A stretch of 64,000 bases of DNA from Rugalucina vietnamica (Eukaryota; Mollusca; Bivalvia; Lucinida; Lucinidae). Within the stretch, counting starts at the first letter, position 1, and each line of letters begins with the position of its first letter. Made by a program: the position numbers and the translations under genes. The notes below the pieces were generated by a model. That model searched no databases. It saw only the letters and a program-made list of their open reading frames with translations, and was not told the DNA's origin. The DNA lies in assembly GCA_964017185.1 (NCBI GenBank), contig OZ024879.1, positions 23,315,456 to 23,379,455 of the forward strand, written 5' to 3'. Of the stretch, positions 1-10,129 are shown in pieces.

Positions 1-430
1 CTTTGCCCTATAGAAACAATAAGGGCTCATCTGTCTTCTATATATGTCTGTATATACTTGTGAGCCCTTATGGTCCTTATAGGGAGAAATATACATTTAA
101 TACAATATTGAAGTCTTGCATCCTAAACTCAAGGCAAGTCCATAAATGAGTGCTGTTGTGAAGGTCAATTTGAATCTACACGAATGGAATATGTAATTAA
201 CATAGTTTCACAAACAAAACACTACATATTTTGGCACCAATAATCCCTGTAATATATAGCACTATGGCACAATGCCTGCAGCATTTCTCAGATGGGATAT
301 TTGACAATAACTAAGCCGCATTAGGAGAAAACCAACATTTTGCATATGTGAAAACAGGCGCCGATCAGCTTCACAGTAACTGCGAAGCTGATCAGCGCCT
401 TTGTTTTCGCTACATAGATAAATAGAATCC

Positions 431-571
431 ATCATGGGTGGTCAGTGGAGATAGGAAAATCCCAACCCGAGGGTCCACCTGTTCCAGTGGGAAACGAGGC
501 TCGCCGAGTTTCCCACCGGAACGGTGGACCCGAGGGTTGGGATTTTCCTTTCTCCACTGACCACCCATGAT
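431..571. mobile_element. 141-bp near-perfect palindrome (foldback MITE)
   Basis: ATCATGGGTGGTCAGTGGAG at the left is mirrored by CTCCACTGACCACCCATGAT at the right. The two arms of about 64 bp match almost completely around a short centre, GAGGCTCGCCGAG. The whole would fold into one long hairpin. It lies inside the split family A copy. Confidence 0.8.
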
Positions 572-582
572 CGATTCTTTTT

Positions 583-974
583 CTTACATACCCCGATTAA
601 GCCTAAATTCATTTTACCGGTAACGTCACCTGGTACCGTGCTTTAATTAACTCAGTCTGATGACGTTGTGTTTATTGCGGATATTACGTCAAATGTAAAT
701 AAATCGTTGTCAAATTGAAAAGAGAAGCAGTTTTGATTTGTTTTTCGTTGAAAACGAGTGTGAATCAAGAATATACCCTATGAATTCACACCAATGTAGT
801 CTAGTTTTGTTGAACAATATTGCTGGATGCAGCTGCTTTGGGCTAGAAACGATCGAATTTAGTCGCGTGCTTTTCTTATCTTGTATGAGCAACCAAGCGA
901 GCAGTGTAAGATAGATTTGTCTACCACCGCTAAAATACCGGAATTTTTCTATCTTTATGAAAGAGGTATGTAAG
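583..974. mobile_element. Short TIR element, 392 bp
   Basis: CTTACATACC at 583-592 is mirrored by GGTATGTAAG at 965-974, and the flanking T and A runs extend the match slightly. The interior has no plausible protein. It probably forms part of the insertion that splits the surrounding family A copy. Target duplication is not resolved. Confidence 0.4.
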
Positions 975-1227
975 AAAGTACAATCCCTCTTCTTCTTAAA
1001 TCTGGAATTTCAATGTTCTAGCCTGCTTCTATGACTGTACAGTTCGGTTTGTGTCAGACCTGGTCAGAAACCCAAAAGACCAGTTTTCTGGCAACATGGC
1101 TCAAATGAGTCATATCATGAGACAACATGTTTCTTGTATGTGAGAAAACAAATCTGCAGATCAGCTGTGCAGCTCAGCTGATTCTTCTTAGTGCAGCTGA
1201 TCAGCATGTTTGTTTTTACTAGTATAT

Positions 1228-1449
1228 GAGCCATCACATGAGAAAATCAACAATTTGTGTTTCCCACCAGGTCCAACACAAACCGGGCTGCACAGTCACA
1301 GAAGATGGTTAGAAGCTAGAAGTTTTGGATTTGGAAAGAAGAGGCATTGTCCTATTTGTGTAGCGAAAATAAAGGCGCTGATCAGCTTCACAGTTACTGC
1401 AAAGCTGATCTGCGCCTTTGTATTTTCGTTTTTCTCCATGCAGCGGCTC
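1228..1449. mobile_element. Family A MITE, full copy
   Basis: The element runs from GAGCCATCACATGAGAAAA to a terminal GCAGCGGCTC and is flanked on both sides by ATAT (1224-1227 and 1450-1453). It contains the family's internal imperfect hairpin, GATCAGCTTC mirrored by a later GCTGATCTG. Size is 222 bp and it is non-coding. Several family A copies in this window show a 4-bp target duplication. Confidence 0.75.
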
Positions 1450-1499
1450 ATATGGATATTGGATAGTACAAATCCTCCACTTTTTGAAGCCTACATTAC

Positions 1500-2082
1500 C
1501 AAGTTTGAGCTTTAACAAAAAGCTTGGTCTACGCTTTGCATATATAAATTAGAATGTCAAAGAATCTGACCGTACTCCCATTTCATTGTGGTGCATTTGA
1601 CTGAACAGAAATAAAACGCTGCGCGGTGAAAGCATTCATACCTGACAATCGACCGTCACAATACTGTCGGTTCATTTCATTCAGTTGTGGCTTGGATAGA
1701 ATGTAATTGACTACACGGCAGGTGGGGCGTGGTCAAAGCTTTCATACCTGACCATATAGCGGCACAATACTGTCGGTTCATTTCACTCCGTTGTTGCTTA
1801 GATAGAATGCAATCATGCACCAGTTCCACGAATTTAACAATTTGCCACATTTTTGGTACCTACTGCACCATTGGTACAAATGTTACCAACCAAAGGGAGG
1901 TTTGCATGGGTGTTTGGGGGTGTTTATACGGTCCTTGGCGAAACGACCCGGAATCCTACTAACACGATGGTCAAGCCACTAGACTCAAACGTGCAGTTGC
2001 AGTTGTAGAGAGGTGTATGAGTTGTCTTGTAAGTAGGTCAATCTCAAACCTTAGAGTAGTCTACGCGCTGGCGCGTAGACAA
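1500..2082 (-). mobile_element. Family B Helitron-like non-autonomous element, copy 1
   Basis: Read on the minus strand it starts TTGTCTACGCG, where GTCTACGCG folds on CGCGTAGAC as a 22-bp palindrome. It ends with the arm GCGTAGAC, then a hairpin (AAGCTTTTTGTTAAAGCT) and an ACTTG-type terminus. The same structure occurs in copies 2 and 3. The palindromic start, the repeated arm near the end and the 3' hairpin without obvious target duplication resemble Helitron2/Helentron derivatives; that class is inference. No protein is encoded. Confidence 0.6.
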
Positions 2083-2415
2083 TAACCTATAGCAATCTTT
2101 AAGTGCTGCATGGGATAGTTTGTGTAAGGCCTGGTCGGAAATGCTGAAGTCAGGTTTTCTCTCAACAAGAATCAAACACCTTTTTAAGCTACCTGTGAGT
2201 CAAAACTAGAAATTTTTGTGGAGAAATTAGGCAATGACCCATCTCTAATAACATATAACCCATCTTGATAAGGCTACGCATTATTGTCATATTATCACAA
2301 AGAGAGAGCCTTCAATTCCCCCAGCTAACCCCTGACTAACCCCAAGGGATGTTCGAAACCCCAGTCATCCATAGTCTTACACATGGACCAATACCCGTGC
2401 ATTCAAGTGGAGTTC

Positions 2416-2583
2416 TTAATATGACACAGTCTTCAATTCCTCCAGTGGTAGTTCCAACCCCTGACTAACCGTCCTCGGCAAAGCTCGTCTTCCATTTCTG
2501 TATATGATTTGTTCCATCATGTATATAGAGTGGGGAGAAAGGTAGTGAAATGTTGTAGAATATTGGCTGCAGCAACCTTCACC
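2416..2583 (-). CDS. C1GALT1: C1GALT1-like exon 4 (C-terminus)
   Basis: The acceptor is TTACCTCAG before 2583, and phase 0 matches exon 3. The exon encodes 55 residues beginning GEGCCSQYSTTFHYL, which corresponds to the CCSD...FHYV segment of vertebrate C1GALT1, and ends at TAA (2418-2416). An alternative in-frame acceptor, ACACAG about 39 bp upstream, would add 13 residues. The shorter version matches the human spacing better. No AATAAA was noticed just downstream. Confidence 0.88.
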   Translation of the reverse strand, partial: GEGCCSQYSTTFHYLSPHSIYMMEQIIYRNGRRALPRTVSQGLELPLEELKTVSY

Positions 2584-5500
2584 CTGAGGTAATAAAGAAA
2601 ACAGATCATCAGGATAAAATGTCTGTGTAATGTATACCCCCTTATACCCCACTTTTAAACTAGGGTATGCAGGGGTATACATATTTTTCCTATATTTGCT
2701 CCAAGACATAGATTGTGGGTACTCGTTAGAACTGCCTCACCTCGTGTACGCACAATCTATGTTTTGAGCAAAAGTAAGAAGAATATATCAAAAGTTTTCT
2801 AATGAAAATTTTCAATTTTTACAGAAAAACCTGTACACTACATGGGCGTGTTTTCCTAATGGAGAAATGTTGCAGAATATCAGCTACAGCAACCTTTACC
2901 CTGAGGTTATACAGAAACAATACGGTAAAACATGTAGAGTACATGTACAACCTCATTCTAGCGCTATCTTTGGGGTTCATAGAAGCAGACATTGTTATTA
3001 TAAAACTGTTATAATGAGATGACTTTCTATAGATATACAGCAAAATTATCATTTGGGAGCCATGACTTGGCCGTTTTATGATGAAAACCTAATTATAGTG
3101 AGACATGTTATAATGAGGTTAAATGTATCTCTATTTACTTTTACAATCAAATACTAACATACTACAGGCACTCAAAATGGGGTCATAGTATTTTGACCAA
3201 TCATAAAAACAAATGAACCCTCGCATAAAAAGCAAAATCAACAATGTTAACATGTTTTCTGGCAGGTGTTCATTAATATATGAGCTGCATCATGAAAAAA
3301 ACAAAAACAAAAAAAACAGATTTTTGCATATGCGAAAACAAAGGCCCAGATCAGCAACACTGCACAGCTGATCAGCCTCTTTGTTTTTGCTACTTGGACA
3401 GTACAATTCCTCTTCTACTTATAGCCAATATTTCAAGCCTCTAGCCTGCTTCTGTGACATTACAGGCTGATTTGTGTTGCACCTGGTCAGAAACCCAAAA
3501 GACCTGTTTTCTTGCATCGCGGCTCAAATATGGTGCAAGTATGGGTTTCCCTTGAAACTTATACCTGAGCCACCTTGTGGGAAAACCAACAATCTGCATA
3601 TGCAAAAACAAAGATGCAGATCAGCTTCGCGGTAACCGCAAAGCTGATCGGCGCCTTTGTTTTCGGTACTCGGACAGTACAATTCCTCTTCTACTTATAG
3701 CCAATATTTCAAGCCTCTAGCCTGCTTCTGTGACATTACAGGCCGATTTGTGTCGCACCTGGTTAGAAACCCAAAAGACATGTTTTCTTGCATCGCGTCT
3801 TATATATGGTGCAAGTATGGGTTTCCCTTGAAGCTTATATCTGAGCCACCTCGTGAGAAAACCAACAATCTGCATACGCAAAAACAAAGAAGCAGATCAG
3901 CCTTTGTTTTCGCAACTCGGATAGTACAATTCCTCTTCTACTTAACTCCAAAATTTCAAGCTTCTAGCCTGCTTCTGTAGCTGTACAGGCCGGTTTGTGT
4001 CAGACCTGTTCTGAAACCACATTGTTGGTTTTTCCACGAGGTTGCTCATCTGTCAAACTTGGCACTGTTTCTTGTTGCTTTGGGAGACTGGATTTTTATG
4101 TTCATAACCACTCAAAATCAAATGAACACCTTTGTCTCAGACCAGGTCCTGAGGTTTTAAAAGTTTTTTCATGCTCAGCTCAGCTGAGACTATAATTTAT
4201 ATTGCTCATAAATGTTAAAATTCCAACAAATGCCAGCATGTTAAATTACTGGTATTGGTGATCTTAACCCAAAATTTCATTTCAGTATTTATGAGCAATT
4301 TAAATTTTATGCTCATGAAAAAAGTTTTATTACCTGGGGACCAGGAGATAGGCTTTCAGGTCCTTTTCTTGCGTGTTACTGTATATAGTTTCATTCAAAA
4401 GATAAGATCAGCGCACTTATCTTACCAGAATTTTCCATGGTTTATTGATAAAGCAACAAGCCTTGTAAACCAGTTGCATGAACTTAAGCTGTCATTAAAC
4501 ACTAAGCTGCCATTAAATTCAAGAACTCTCTTAGTCAAGATGGCATTAATTTTTCTGCTGCATAAAACAATTTTAGGTACTTCCGGAGCAGCATTAGCTA
4601 ATGACAGCTTTTAAAATACACTAGTGTTGGTTTTCATAGACAAAAATGCAACTGAAATGAAGCTGCCATTAAGTTAACTAGGACTTTAACCTGCAATTAA
4701 GAGTTAATAGAGTTTTATGCAACAGGGCCCTGCAGGAGTCTTGAGTTTGATCTAGGGCTGCTGCTTCTAGGGTACTTCAGATGAGACCCAGCTCTGGCAC
4801 GCAGGTTATAAAACTTTTTTCAAGCTCAACACAGCTGAGCGTGAAATTTCAACTGCTCATAAATGCCAAAATAGCCAAAAATTGGTAAAACATACAGGCT
4901 TAGATTAGCTAAGCCTGTAATTTATCCTGCTGATAAATGTTAAATGCCAACAATTGTTGGCATTTTAACATTTATCAGCAGGATAAATTTTAGTCTCAGC
5001 AGAGTTGAGCATAAAAAAAGTTTTATAACCTTATTCCCAGTACGCAGATGGGACATTAAACTGATGTCTGATCTTTATATGACCAAAGCTGTTAATTGAC
5101 CTTAGCTACATGGCAACCAAGCCATAAATTTTTAAACAAATATGAAAGCAAGTATAAATTACCTGGCAATGAAATGTGGGATGTGAATCACAAAAACAAC
5201 CAACCAAACTCACCGTAACAACAGGGTTTTTGCCCCACTGTACAATATAGCCTGGCAAAGGCCCAACAAGATGTTTATACGGCGGGTAAGGGTGGAATGT
5301 TTCACGACCTTCCTCGTCCAATGAGCTGATTACGGGAACTCCCACTTTCTCTAAGCACCGACCTGTTTCCACGTCCTCACTTGTTTCCGGGTCACCAGGG
5401 TCATGTACAACGCTACAATTGTCTATTAATAGACCATGTTCCATCATACGTCGGAAACCGGCCTTGCTAATAACGTAACCTGCACCACCTGACATATAAC

Positions 5501-7834
5501 CGCTGTTCAGAAATTTCTTAAATAAATACCCAAGATGACCTGGTTTACTGGAATTATGTTTTGCCAATAAATAATGTAAGTTCTCCATTATTACGTATGT
5601 ATCGTCATCTGTTTTAATCAGCCAATCAAATTCATTGATATATTGTTTATATATAACATTGAAAGCGTATCTGATTTTATTGATTATTGTGAATCTGTTG
5701 TCAGGTATATCTGTGCTGAGAAAGTCAAATCGCTGTTGTTTTGTTGTAAGAAGATATAAATGTTTGTCACATCTTCTAACCCAGGTCATGTTAACCGCTC
5801 GTGCTTTGGACTCAAGATCTTGCTCCCTTGTCATGATAAGACAGAGTATTTTACCAGCTTTGCTATTCCCTCTTCTACCAAAAACATCTGGAAATGAAAT
5901 AGAACTTTGTTGAAATGATACTTTTGCAAGCACATATATATTTTGGAGATAAAGGCTTTGTCAACCGCTTCACAAAAGCCAAGGCAGACACCTGCATTGC
6001 AAGATAGAAAATATTTGATGGAACTTAATATATTATTATTGATATATTTCTTATTTTTGCTCAAAACATAGATTGTGGGTACATGTAAGAACCACCTCGC
6101 CAAGGCGGTTGTAACGAGTACCCACAATCTATGTTTTGGAGCAAAAATAAGAAAGATAGATATAACCATGCATACCCCAGTTTTACTATATAAATGTGGG
6201 GTATAAGCGGGTATACATTACACGAACATTATCCTAACCACATCATATGAGCCGTGTCATGAGAAAACCAGATTTTTGCCTATGATATATAAACTCAGAT
6301 AGTACAATTCCTCTTCTACTTGAATCCAAAATTTCAAGTGACTAGCTTTCCTCTGAGACTGTACAGGCCGGTTTGTGTCAGACTTGGTCGGAAACCCAGA
6401 AGACAGGTTTTCTCGCGTCGCGGTTCATATTTGGAACCTCCTCCACAGATGTAGATTACCAATACTTGGTGCACATTCCTTACATTACTTATTGACAAAT
6501 TCTCTTCTTGAAACAGCAGAAGATGAAGAACGGTCTTGAAAACATTTGCATGGCCATGAAGCAAATGTGTCAGATGTGAGGATCAGCCGACATTCGCTGG
6601 TCTGGTATTAGATGCTACCTGACAACCAAGCCATAAATTTTTAAACAAATATGAAAGCAAGTATAAATTACCTGGCAATGAAATGTTACTGATATACTGT
6701 ACAAAGCTCCAGCTTTGTGGCTGTTCTCCTGCAGTTTGATTTAAACCTGAAATGAATGTAAAATCATTATGTACAAAAGGGAAATAACCACTATCTAAAT
6801 CACTGATTGAATTCAAACAGATCTATTCTACAAGTATAAGCTTTAACAAAAAGCTTGGTCTACGCTTCGCATATATAAACTAGAATGTCAAAGAATCTGA
6901 CCGTACTCCCATTTCATCGTGGCTCATGTGACTGAACAGAAATAAAACGCTGCGCGGTCAAAGCATTCATACCTGACAATCGACCGTCACAATACTGTCA
7001 GTTCATTTCATTCCGTTGTGGCTTGAATAGAATGTAATTAGCTACACGGCAGGTGGGGCGCGGTCAAAGCTTTCATACCTGACCATATAGCGTCACAATA
7101 CCGTACCTGACCATATATCGGTTCATTTCATTCCGTTGTTGCTTAGATAGAATGCAATCATGCACCAGTTCCACGAATTTGACAATTTGGCCCATTCTTG
7201 GTACCTACTGCACCATTGGTACAAATGTTACCAACCAAAGGGAGGTTTGCATGGGTGTTTTGGGTGTTTACACAGTCCTTGGCGAAACGACCCGGAATCC
7301 TACTAACACGATGGTTAAGCCACTAGACTCAAACGTGCAGTTGCAGTTGTAGAAAGGTGAATGAGTTGTCTTGTAAGTAGGTCAATCTCAAACTTTAGAG
7401 TAGTCTACGCGCTGGCGCGTAGACAATAATGTTAGAAAAAATACAAACTAAACAATTAAGAACTGATTTTGTTGCACCTGATTCTCAATGTCTAGAGTAA
7501 ACTGCTGAGGTTATGCCTGGATAGACAGTTACTAGTCCAGGTCCTGAGGTTATAAAACTTTTTTTTTTCATCATCAGCTCAAAGAAGTAAATGAGTAAAT
7601 AAGTGAGGAATACATGTATGCTCCTTATACAAAAAAATGTCTTTTGGAGAAATTCAGAATAACACATATTCAATTTCAATTTTTCATATTTATGATTAAA
7701 TTTCCAATAATGCAAGACTGCTTACCATTGCTAATTGCTCCATATGATACAAAAATAAACACAGACGCCACCAAGAGAAAGAAAACCAGTCCAATCTTCA
7801 AGTCTGTCACCAGGTGATGCCTAGTCTCCTTCAT
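2416..7834 (-). CDS. C1GALT1: C1GALT1-like core-1 beta-1,3-galactosyltransferase, four exons
   Basis: This type II Golgi enzyme family transfers galactose from UDP-Gal to GalNAc-Ser/Thr, making the core 1 O-glycan (T antigen). The inferred join is 7834..7726, 6746..6672, 5887..5214 and 2583..2416, giving 341 codons; the human enzyme is 363. All introns are GT-AG with phases 1, 1 and 0, and the frame stays open throughout. Residues 14-32 are a hydrophobic signal anchor. NQT, NIS and NMT are N-glycosylation sequons. KTDDDTY (DDD at 155-157) is the metal/UDP-sugar motif, YMSGGAGYVISK is a family signature, and GEGCCS...FHY is the conserved C-terminus. An in-frame TGA lies three codons before the ATG. 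Introns carry family A, B and E repeats. The galactosyltransferase assignment is firm; one-to-one orthology with vertebrate C1GALT1 is inferred. Confidence 0.92.
2626..2860. repeat. Family E repeat with central palindrome, copy 1
   Basis: The centre (2693-2780) is an inverted repeat with ACATAGATTGTGGGTAC on one side and CACAATCTATGTTTTGAGC on the other. Flanks such as GGGGTATAC on the left and TACATGGGCGTGTTTTC on the right recur at 43336-43600, so the unit is about 235-265 bp. It lies in intron 3 of the C1GALT1-like gene, close to exon 4. Confidence 0.65.
2861..2917 (-). pseudogene. Decayed partial duplicate of C1GALT1-like exon 4
   Basis: On the minus strand this stretch reads as a CTCAG acceptor-like sequence followed by a frame equivalent to GKGCCS, then a stop, then YSATF. 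It matches the start of true exon 4 (GEGCCSQYSTTF) at most positions but has TGA where the gene has a glutamine codon. It lies about 280 bp upstream of the functional exon in intron 3, separated from it by a family E repeat. A local duplication followed by decay is the simplest reading. Confidence 0.65.
3282..4047. mobile_element. Three family A MITEs in a tandem-duplicated block
   Basis: Copies lie at about 3282-3525, 3567-3800 and 3843-4047. The first two share a 41-bp spacer beginning ATATGGTGCAAGTATGGG, so the block was duplicated with a period near 275 bp. The last copy has long terminal inverted repeats (GAGCCACCTCGTG against CACGAGGTTGCTC) and the ATCT target duplication at 3839-3842 and 4048-4051. 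It lacks part of the internal hairpin. All are non-coding and lie in intron 3 of the C1GALT1-like gene. Confidence 0.7.
4140..5035. repeat. Family J inverted repeats
   Basis: The start (about 4147, GTCCTGAGGTTTTAAAAG then GCTCAGCTCAGCTGAGACT) and the end (about 4990-5035, TAGTCTCAGCAGAGTTGAGC then AGTTTTATAACC) are inverted relative to one another. A third relative starts near 4800, and a short fragment lies at 7541-7580. The interior is AT-rich and non-coding. This looks like a non-autonomous TIR element or two adjacent ones. Confidence 0.45.
4918..4988. repeat. 71-bp near-perfect palindrome
   Basis: AATTTATCCTGCTGATAAAT at the left is mirrored by ATTTATCAGCAGGATAAATT at the right around the centre CAATTG, with a one-base indel. 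A second small hairpin (CAGGCTTA/TAAGCCTG) lies immediately to the left at 4893-4917. It forms part of the family J region. Confidence 0.75.
5114..5177 (-). repeat. 64-bp duplicate of the exon 2 / intron 2 junction
   Basis: These 64 bases are identical to 6623-6686, which spans the end of C1GALT1-like exon 2, its GT donor and the first part of intron 2. This copy lies just downstream of exon 3, so intron 3 holds an extra 5' splice-site-like sequence. Identity over the whole length implies a recent duplication. Confidence 0.8.
5214..5887 (-). CDS. C1GALT1: C1GALT1-like exon 3 (catalytic domain)
   Basis: A 674-bp exon encoding residues 62-286. The acceptor is TTTCCAG before 5887 and the donor is GTGAGT at 5213. 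In order it contains ILCLIMT (first beta strand), NMTWVRRC, DWLIKTDDDTY with the metal-binding aspartates, YMSGGAGYVIS, EDVETGRCLEKVGV and ETFHPYPP, all typical of the core-1 galactosyltransferase family. Reading through the donor gives a spurious C-terminal tail ending at 5106. This is the most conserved part of the gene. Confidence 0.95.
6049..6155. mobile_element. Family E palindromic core, copy 2
   Basis: AAAACATAGATTGTGGGTAC is mirrored by GTACCCACAATCTATGTTTT around CACCTCGCCAAGGCGG. The core matches the copies at 2693-2780 and 43411-43517. It lies in intron 2 of the C1GALT1-like gene. Confidence 0.7.
6249..6426. mobile_element. Family A MITE lacking its internal hairpin
   Basis: It starts GAGCCGTGTCATGAGAAAACC and ends TCGCGTCGCGGTTC, flanked by ATAT on both sides (6245-6248 and 6427-6430). 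The GATCAGCTTC hairpin present in full copies is missing, leaving 178 bp. It lies in intron 2 of the C1GALT1-like gene. Confidence 0.7.
6672..6746 (-). CDS. C1GALT1: C1GALT1-like exon 2 (stem region)
   Basis: A 75-bp exon with TTTCAG acceptor before 6746 and GTAATT donor at 6671, phase 1 on both sides. It encodes residues 37-61 and has two sequons (NQT and NIS), as expected for the luminal stem between anchor and catalytic domain. Its last bases and the start of intron 2 are duplicated at 5114-5177. Homology for stem regions is weak, so the support here is splice phase and position. Confidence 0.7.
6830..7426 (-). mobile_element. Family B Helitron-like element, copy 2
   Basis: It is nearly identical to 1500-2082. 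The plus strand starts ACAAGTATAAGCTTTAAC, which is the 3' hairpin end of the minus-oriented element. It finishes with the 22-bp GTCTACGCG palindrome and AA. It lies in intron 1 of the C1GALT1-like gene and contains a short internal duplication around 7080-7120 (a second CCTGACCATAT). Non-coding. Confidence 0.6.
7726..7834 (-). CDS. C1GALT1: C1GALT1-like exon 1 (signal anchor)
   Basis: The ATG is at 7834-7832, with TGA in frame nine bases upstream and G at -3. The exon encodes 36 residues plus one base of codon 37. A short basic, polar start is followed by a hydrophobic stretch (IGLVFFLLVASVFIFVSYG), as expected for a type II Golgi membrane anchor. The donor is GTAAGC at 7725. The exon is too short to stand out as an open frame; it was found by matching phase and topology to the downstream exons. 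A family A MITE begins about 60 bp upstream, so the promoter must lie in or beyond repeat DNA. Confidence 0.8.
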
Positions 7835-7895
7835 AACTCGTCACTGTGGCACAGGTTGTGTGGCAGTTACATGCAAAGTCTGAAAACACATATGG

Positions 7896-8126
7896 GCAGC
7901 CGCATGGGAAAACCAACAATCTGCATAGGCAAAAACAAAGGCGCAGATCAGCTTCGCAGTAACTGCTAAGCTGATCAGCACCTTTGTTTTTGCTACACGG
8001 ATAGTACAATTCCTCTACAGTTTCTACATCCGAAATTTCCAGTCTCTAGCTATATTCTATGACTGTATAGCCCGGTTTGTGTCTGACCTGGTCGGAAGCC
8101 AAATTGTTGGTTTTCTCAAGCACAGT
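7896..8126. mobile_element. Family A MITE upstream of the C1GALT1-like start
   Basis: The left end, GCAGCCGCATGGGAAAACC, pairs with the right end, GGTTTTCTCAAGCACAGTC. The internal hairpin is present (CAGATCAGCTTCGC followed by GCTAAGCTGATCAG). It lies about 60 bp upstream of the C1GALT1-like ATG and could contribute to its promoter or 5' UTR. No target duplication is clear. Confidence 0.6.
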
Positions 8127-9308
8127 CTTATATATTATCCTAGTATATGTCTTTATTGATAATTGATAACCTATATCCAAAATAACCAGGATCTGGTACT
8201 AAAGCATGTCAATTAAATTTATGTTGTCATTGCTGGATTTTATGTATCAATATATCAAAAAGCTCATACTGATCATCAGGTGACAACTAAGGTTGTAATA
8301 AGATGTTTGCACTATGGATGGTCAAAATTTATAAATCACTATGAATAATAAGTATAATGTACATGTGAATTTGTTATGTTCCATTGCACCACTCATTCAT
8401 CTAAGATTATAGATCTGCTGTGGTTGGAAGGTCGGGTTGGCAGATCACATGATGCATAGCTTCTATAAATAGCACAGCTATTTGATACAATGTATCTCAC
8501 ACCCGGTTAACAAGGTATATATGGGAGACGACAATTTACGGCTATCGGTCAATTGCCTTTACGACTATGTCATAGAGAATTTCGGACTAAGTCAAAGAGA
8601 ATTTACAAATTGTATGTGTTCCTTTATGCTGATTGATGATGACTGTCGGATGGGGTTGAAATAAGAGAGTTTTTGCCCAGATCTTCTAGGCATTTGAACA
8701 GGAAAAACGTCATGATATAAGATAGTATTCATATGTTTTGTTTCCAACTTGAGAGAGACATTTTTTCATGTTAAATGACCTTTATTTCTCTATTTATATG
8801 TGGAATTCCCTTTTCTTGAAATTCTGAGAAAAAAATGCTTGATTACTAGACACACATATTTGTTGGAATCATTGTTTTGCTGTGAAATTATTTGATGTGA
8901 GAAATAAACGTTTCGCAATAATAATTTTTTATTTTTAACAATCCCAAAATATTTTACATGTATACGTTACTTGTGGACATTGTCTTGGTGCCGTTATGGC
9001 TGTCAAATTGAGCGTGATAGATAATTTACGACTACTATCTTGTTGAATTTATGGCTTTATGTTTGTTTAAGGCATATCCTGACTAAACTATAGTCTCTGT
9101 GTTGAACAATTAAGATCAGTTATGGTAATACTAAAACTATACCTTCAGTGTGTACAATATAAAGAGACAATCATACAGTTCGTTTATGAAACAAAATAGG
9201 CAGGCCATTAATTAGGGGTGTAACTTGGGTCTTATGATTTTTGAAGTGCAAATGACTTGTGTGCTTTGATTCCGATTCAGGAACATATTCAATGGTACCA
9301 TTTATGCC
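8127..9308. other. No gene recognised
   Basis: AT-rich DNA with only short chance frames. The longest (8482-8664, plus) has no recognisable motif. No repeat from the rest of the window was noticed here. Confidence 0.5.
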
Positions 9309-9372
9309 ATCGGTTTAGTGGATAACTTATTCGCCTTGCAATCAAGAGGACGCGAGTTCGATCCTCGGCTGG
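9309..9372 (+). repeat. tRNA-like pol III promoter, probably the head of a SINE
   Basis: TTAGTGGATAACTTATTCG resembles a box A and D-arm. GAGTTCGATCCTCG about 35 bp later is a good box B with T-arm pairing, and CTTGCAATC sits at the anticodon loop position. The 3' acceptor strand does not close a cloverleaf and the sequence continues into unrelated DNA. A tRNA-derived SINE head therefore fits better than a functional tRNA gene. The 3' end of the SINE is not defined. Confidence 0.45.
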
Positions 9373-10129
9373 TAGATGTTTATTATATTGGTGACTGAAG
9401 TTCCTCCTGTCTTAATAAAGGCAAACAGCTAAAACCACCGATTCTTTTGCACCGGATATAGCGATGTTTCAGACAGAGGAAATGTCAGGCAATGTGGTAA
9501 AGTCAGTATGTTTTAACAACATTTCCTTTGGATGACAAACGCTTTATCCGATGATATTGGATATACAGTGAACCTGTATATCCCGGGGTGCTGGGCTATA
9601 CAGCGATGCACTATGTCTCGACAGCATTCTGCATACACGGAGGAAATAACTTTTGTTCATGTCGTAAATCATCAATCTAAAGCCAAAAATAAAACTTTGG
9701 AAAAGATTTTGTTTTGTTTATTGCGTATTTTCCGTCTGACCCCACAGCAAAGGTCACATACAGAGCCAACAGGACATGGATTTTAAAGTCTCATTCAAAA
9801 GATTGGAGAAAATCCAGATGGGATCAACCAGTCAATGTCTGGTTAATAACACTGAACTACCGTATGGAGGTTTTCATACAATATTTGGGATGATGGTCAC
9901 AGACAAGAAACTTGGCTTGGTCCAAACCGCGGTTCACTGCAGGCAAAGTATCAAAACTTTAAAGGCAGACTTCATTATGATAGAGGGATGGTCTAGCACA
10001 AGTGGTGATATGTTTGTCCCGGTATTGTCCTAGTTTTTGACATTTGCCTTGGTGTGTTCTGCTCCGGTTCATCTCGGTTTATCACATATGCCCATAGTTG
10101 CGTCATGGTTCTTACTATTCAACACGGTT
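9373..10129. other. No gene recognised
   Basis: Two plus-strand frames of 84 and 85 codons (9532-9786 and 9776-10033) overlap slightly but have no recognisable domain. I treat them as chance frames. Confidence 0.4.

Larger units (their letters stand above)
313..1105. mobile_element. Family A MITE copy split by later insertions
   Basis: The left part (about 313-411) has the family A start with the AAAACCAACA motif and the internal hairpin GATCAGCTTC/GAAGCTGATC. The right part (about 970-1105) has the family A second half, from AGTACAATCC to a terminal GGCTCA. In intact copies these two parts are contiguous, so 412-970 is inserted DNA. The insert contains a 141-bp palindrome and a 392-bp TIR element, described separately. 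No coding potential is seen. The split is inferred from comparison with the full copies at 1228-1449 and 47431-47664. Confidence 0.6.

Noticed and set aside
5106-5213. Continuation of the galactosyltransferase exon 3 frame to a stop at 5106
   Set aside because: A GTGAGT donor lies at 5213, and the conserved C-terminal CCS...FHY segment is found in phase at 2583-2416. The read-through tail is intron.
313-8126. Repeated GATCAGC hairpins as a CRISPR-like or phage-type array
   Set aside because: They are parts of dispersed MITEs with TIRs and target duplications in animal DNA, without regular spacers.
9309-9372. Functional tRNA-Ala gene
   Set aside because: The acceptor stem does not pair and flanking sequence lacks a clean terminator; only the internal promoter boxes are tRNA-like.
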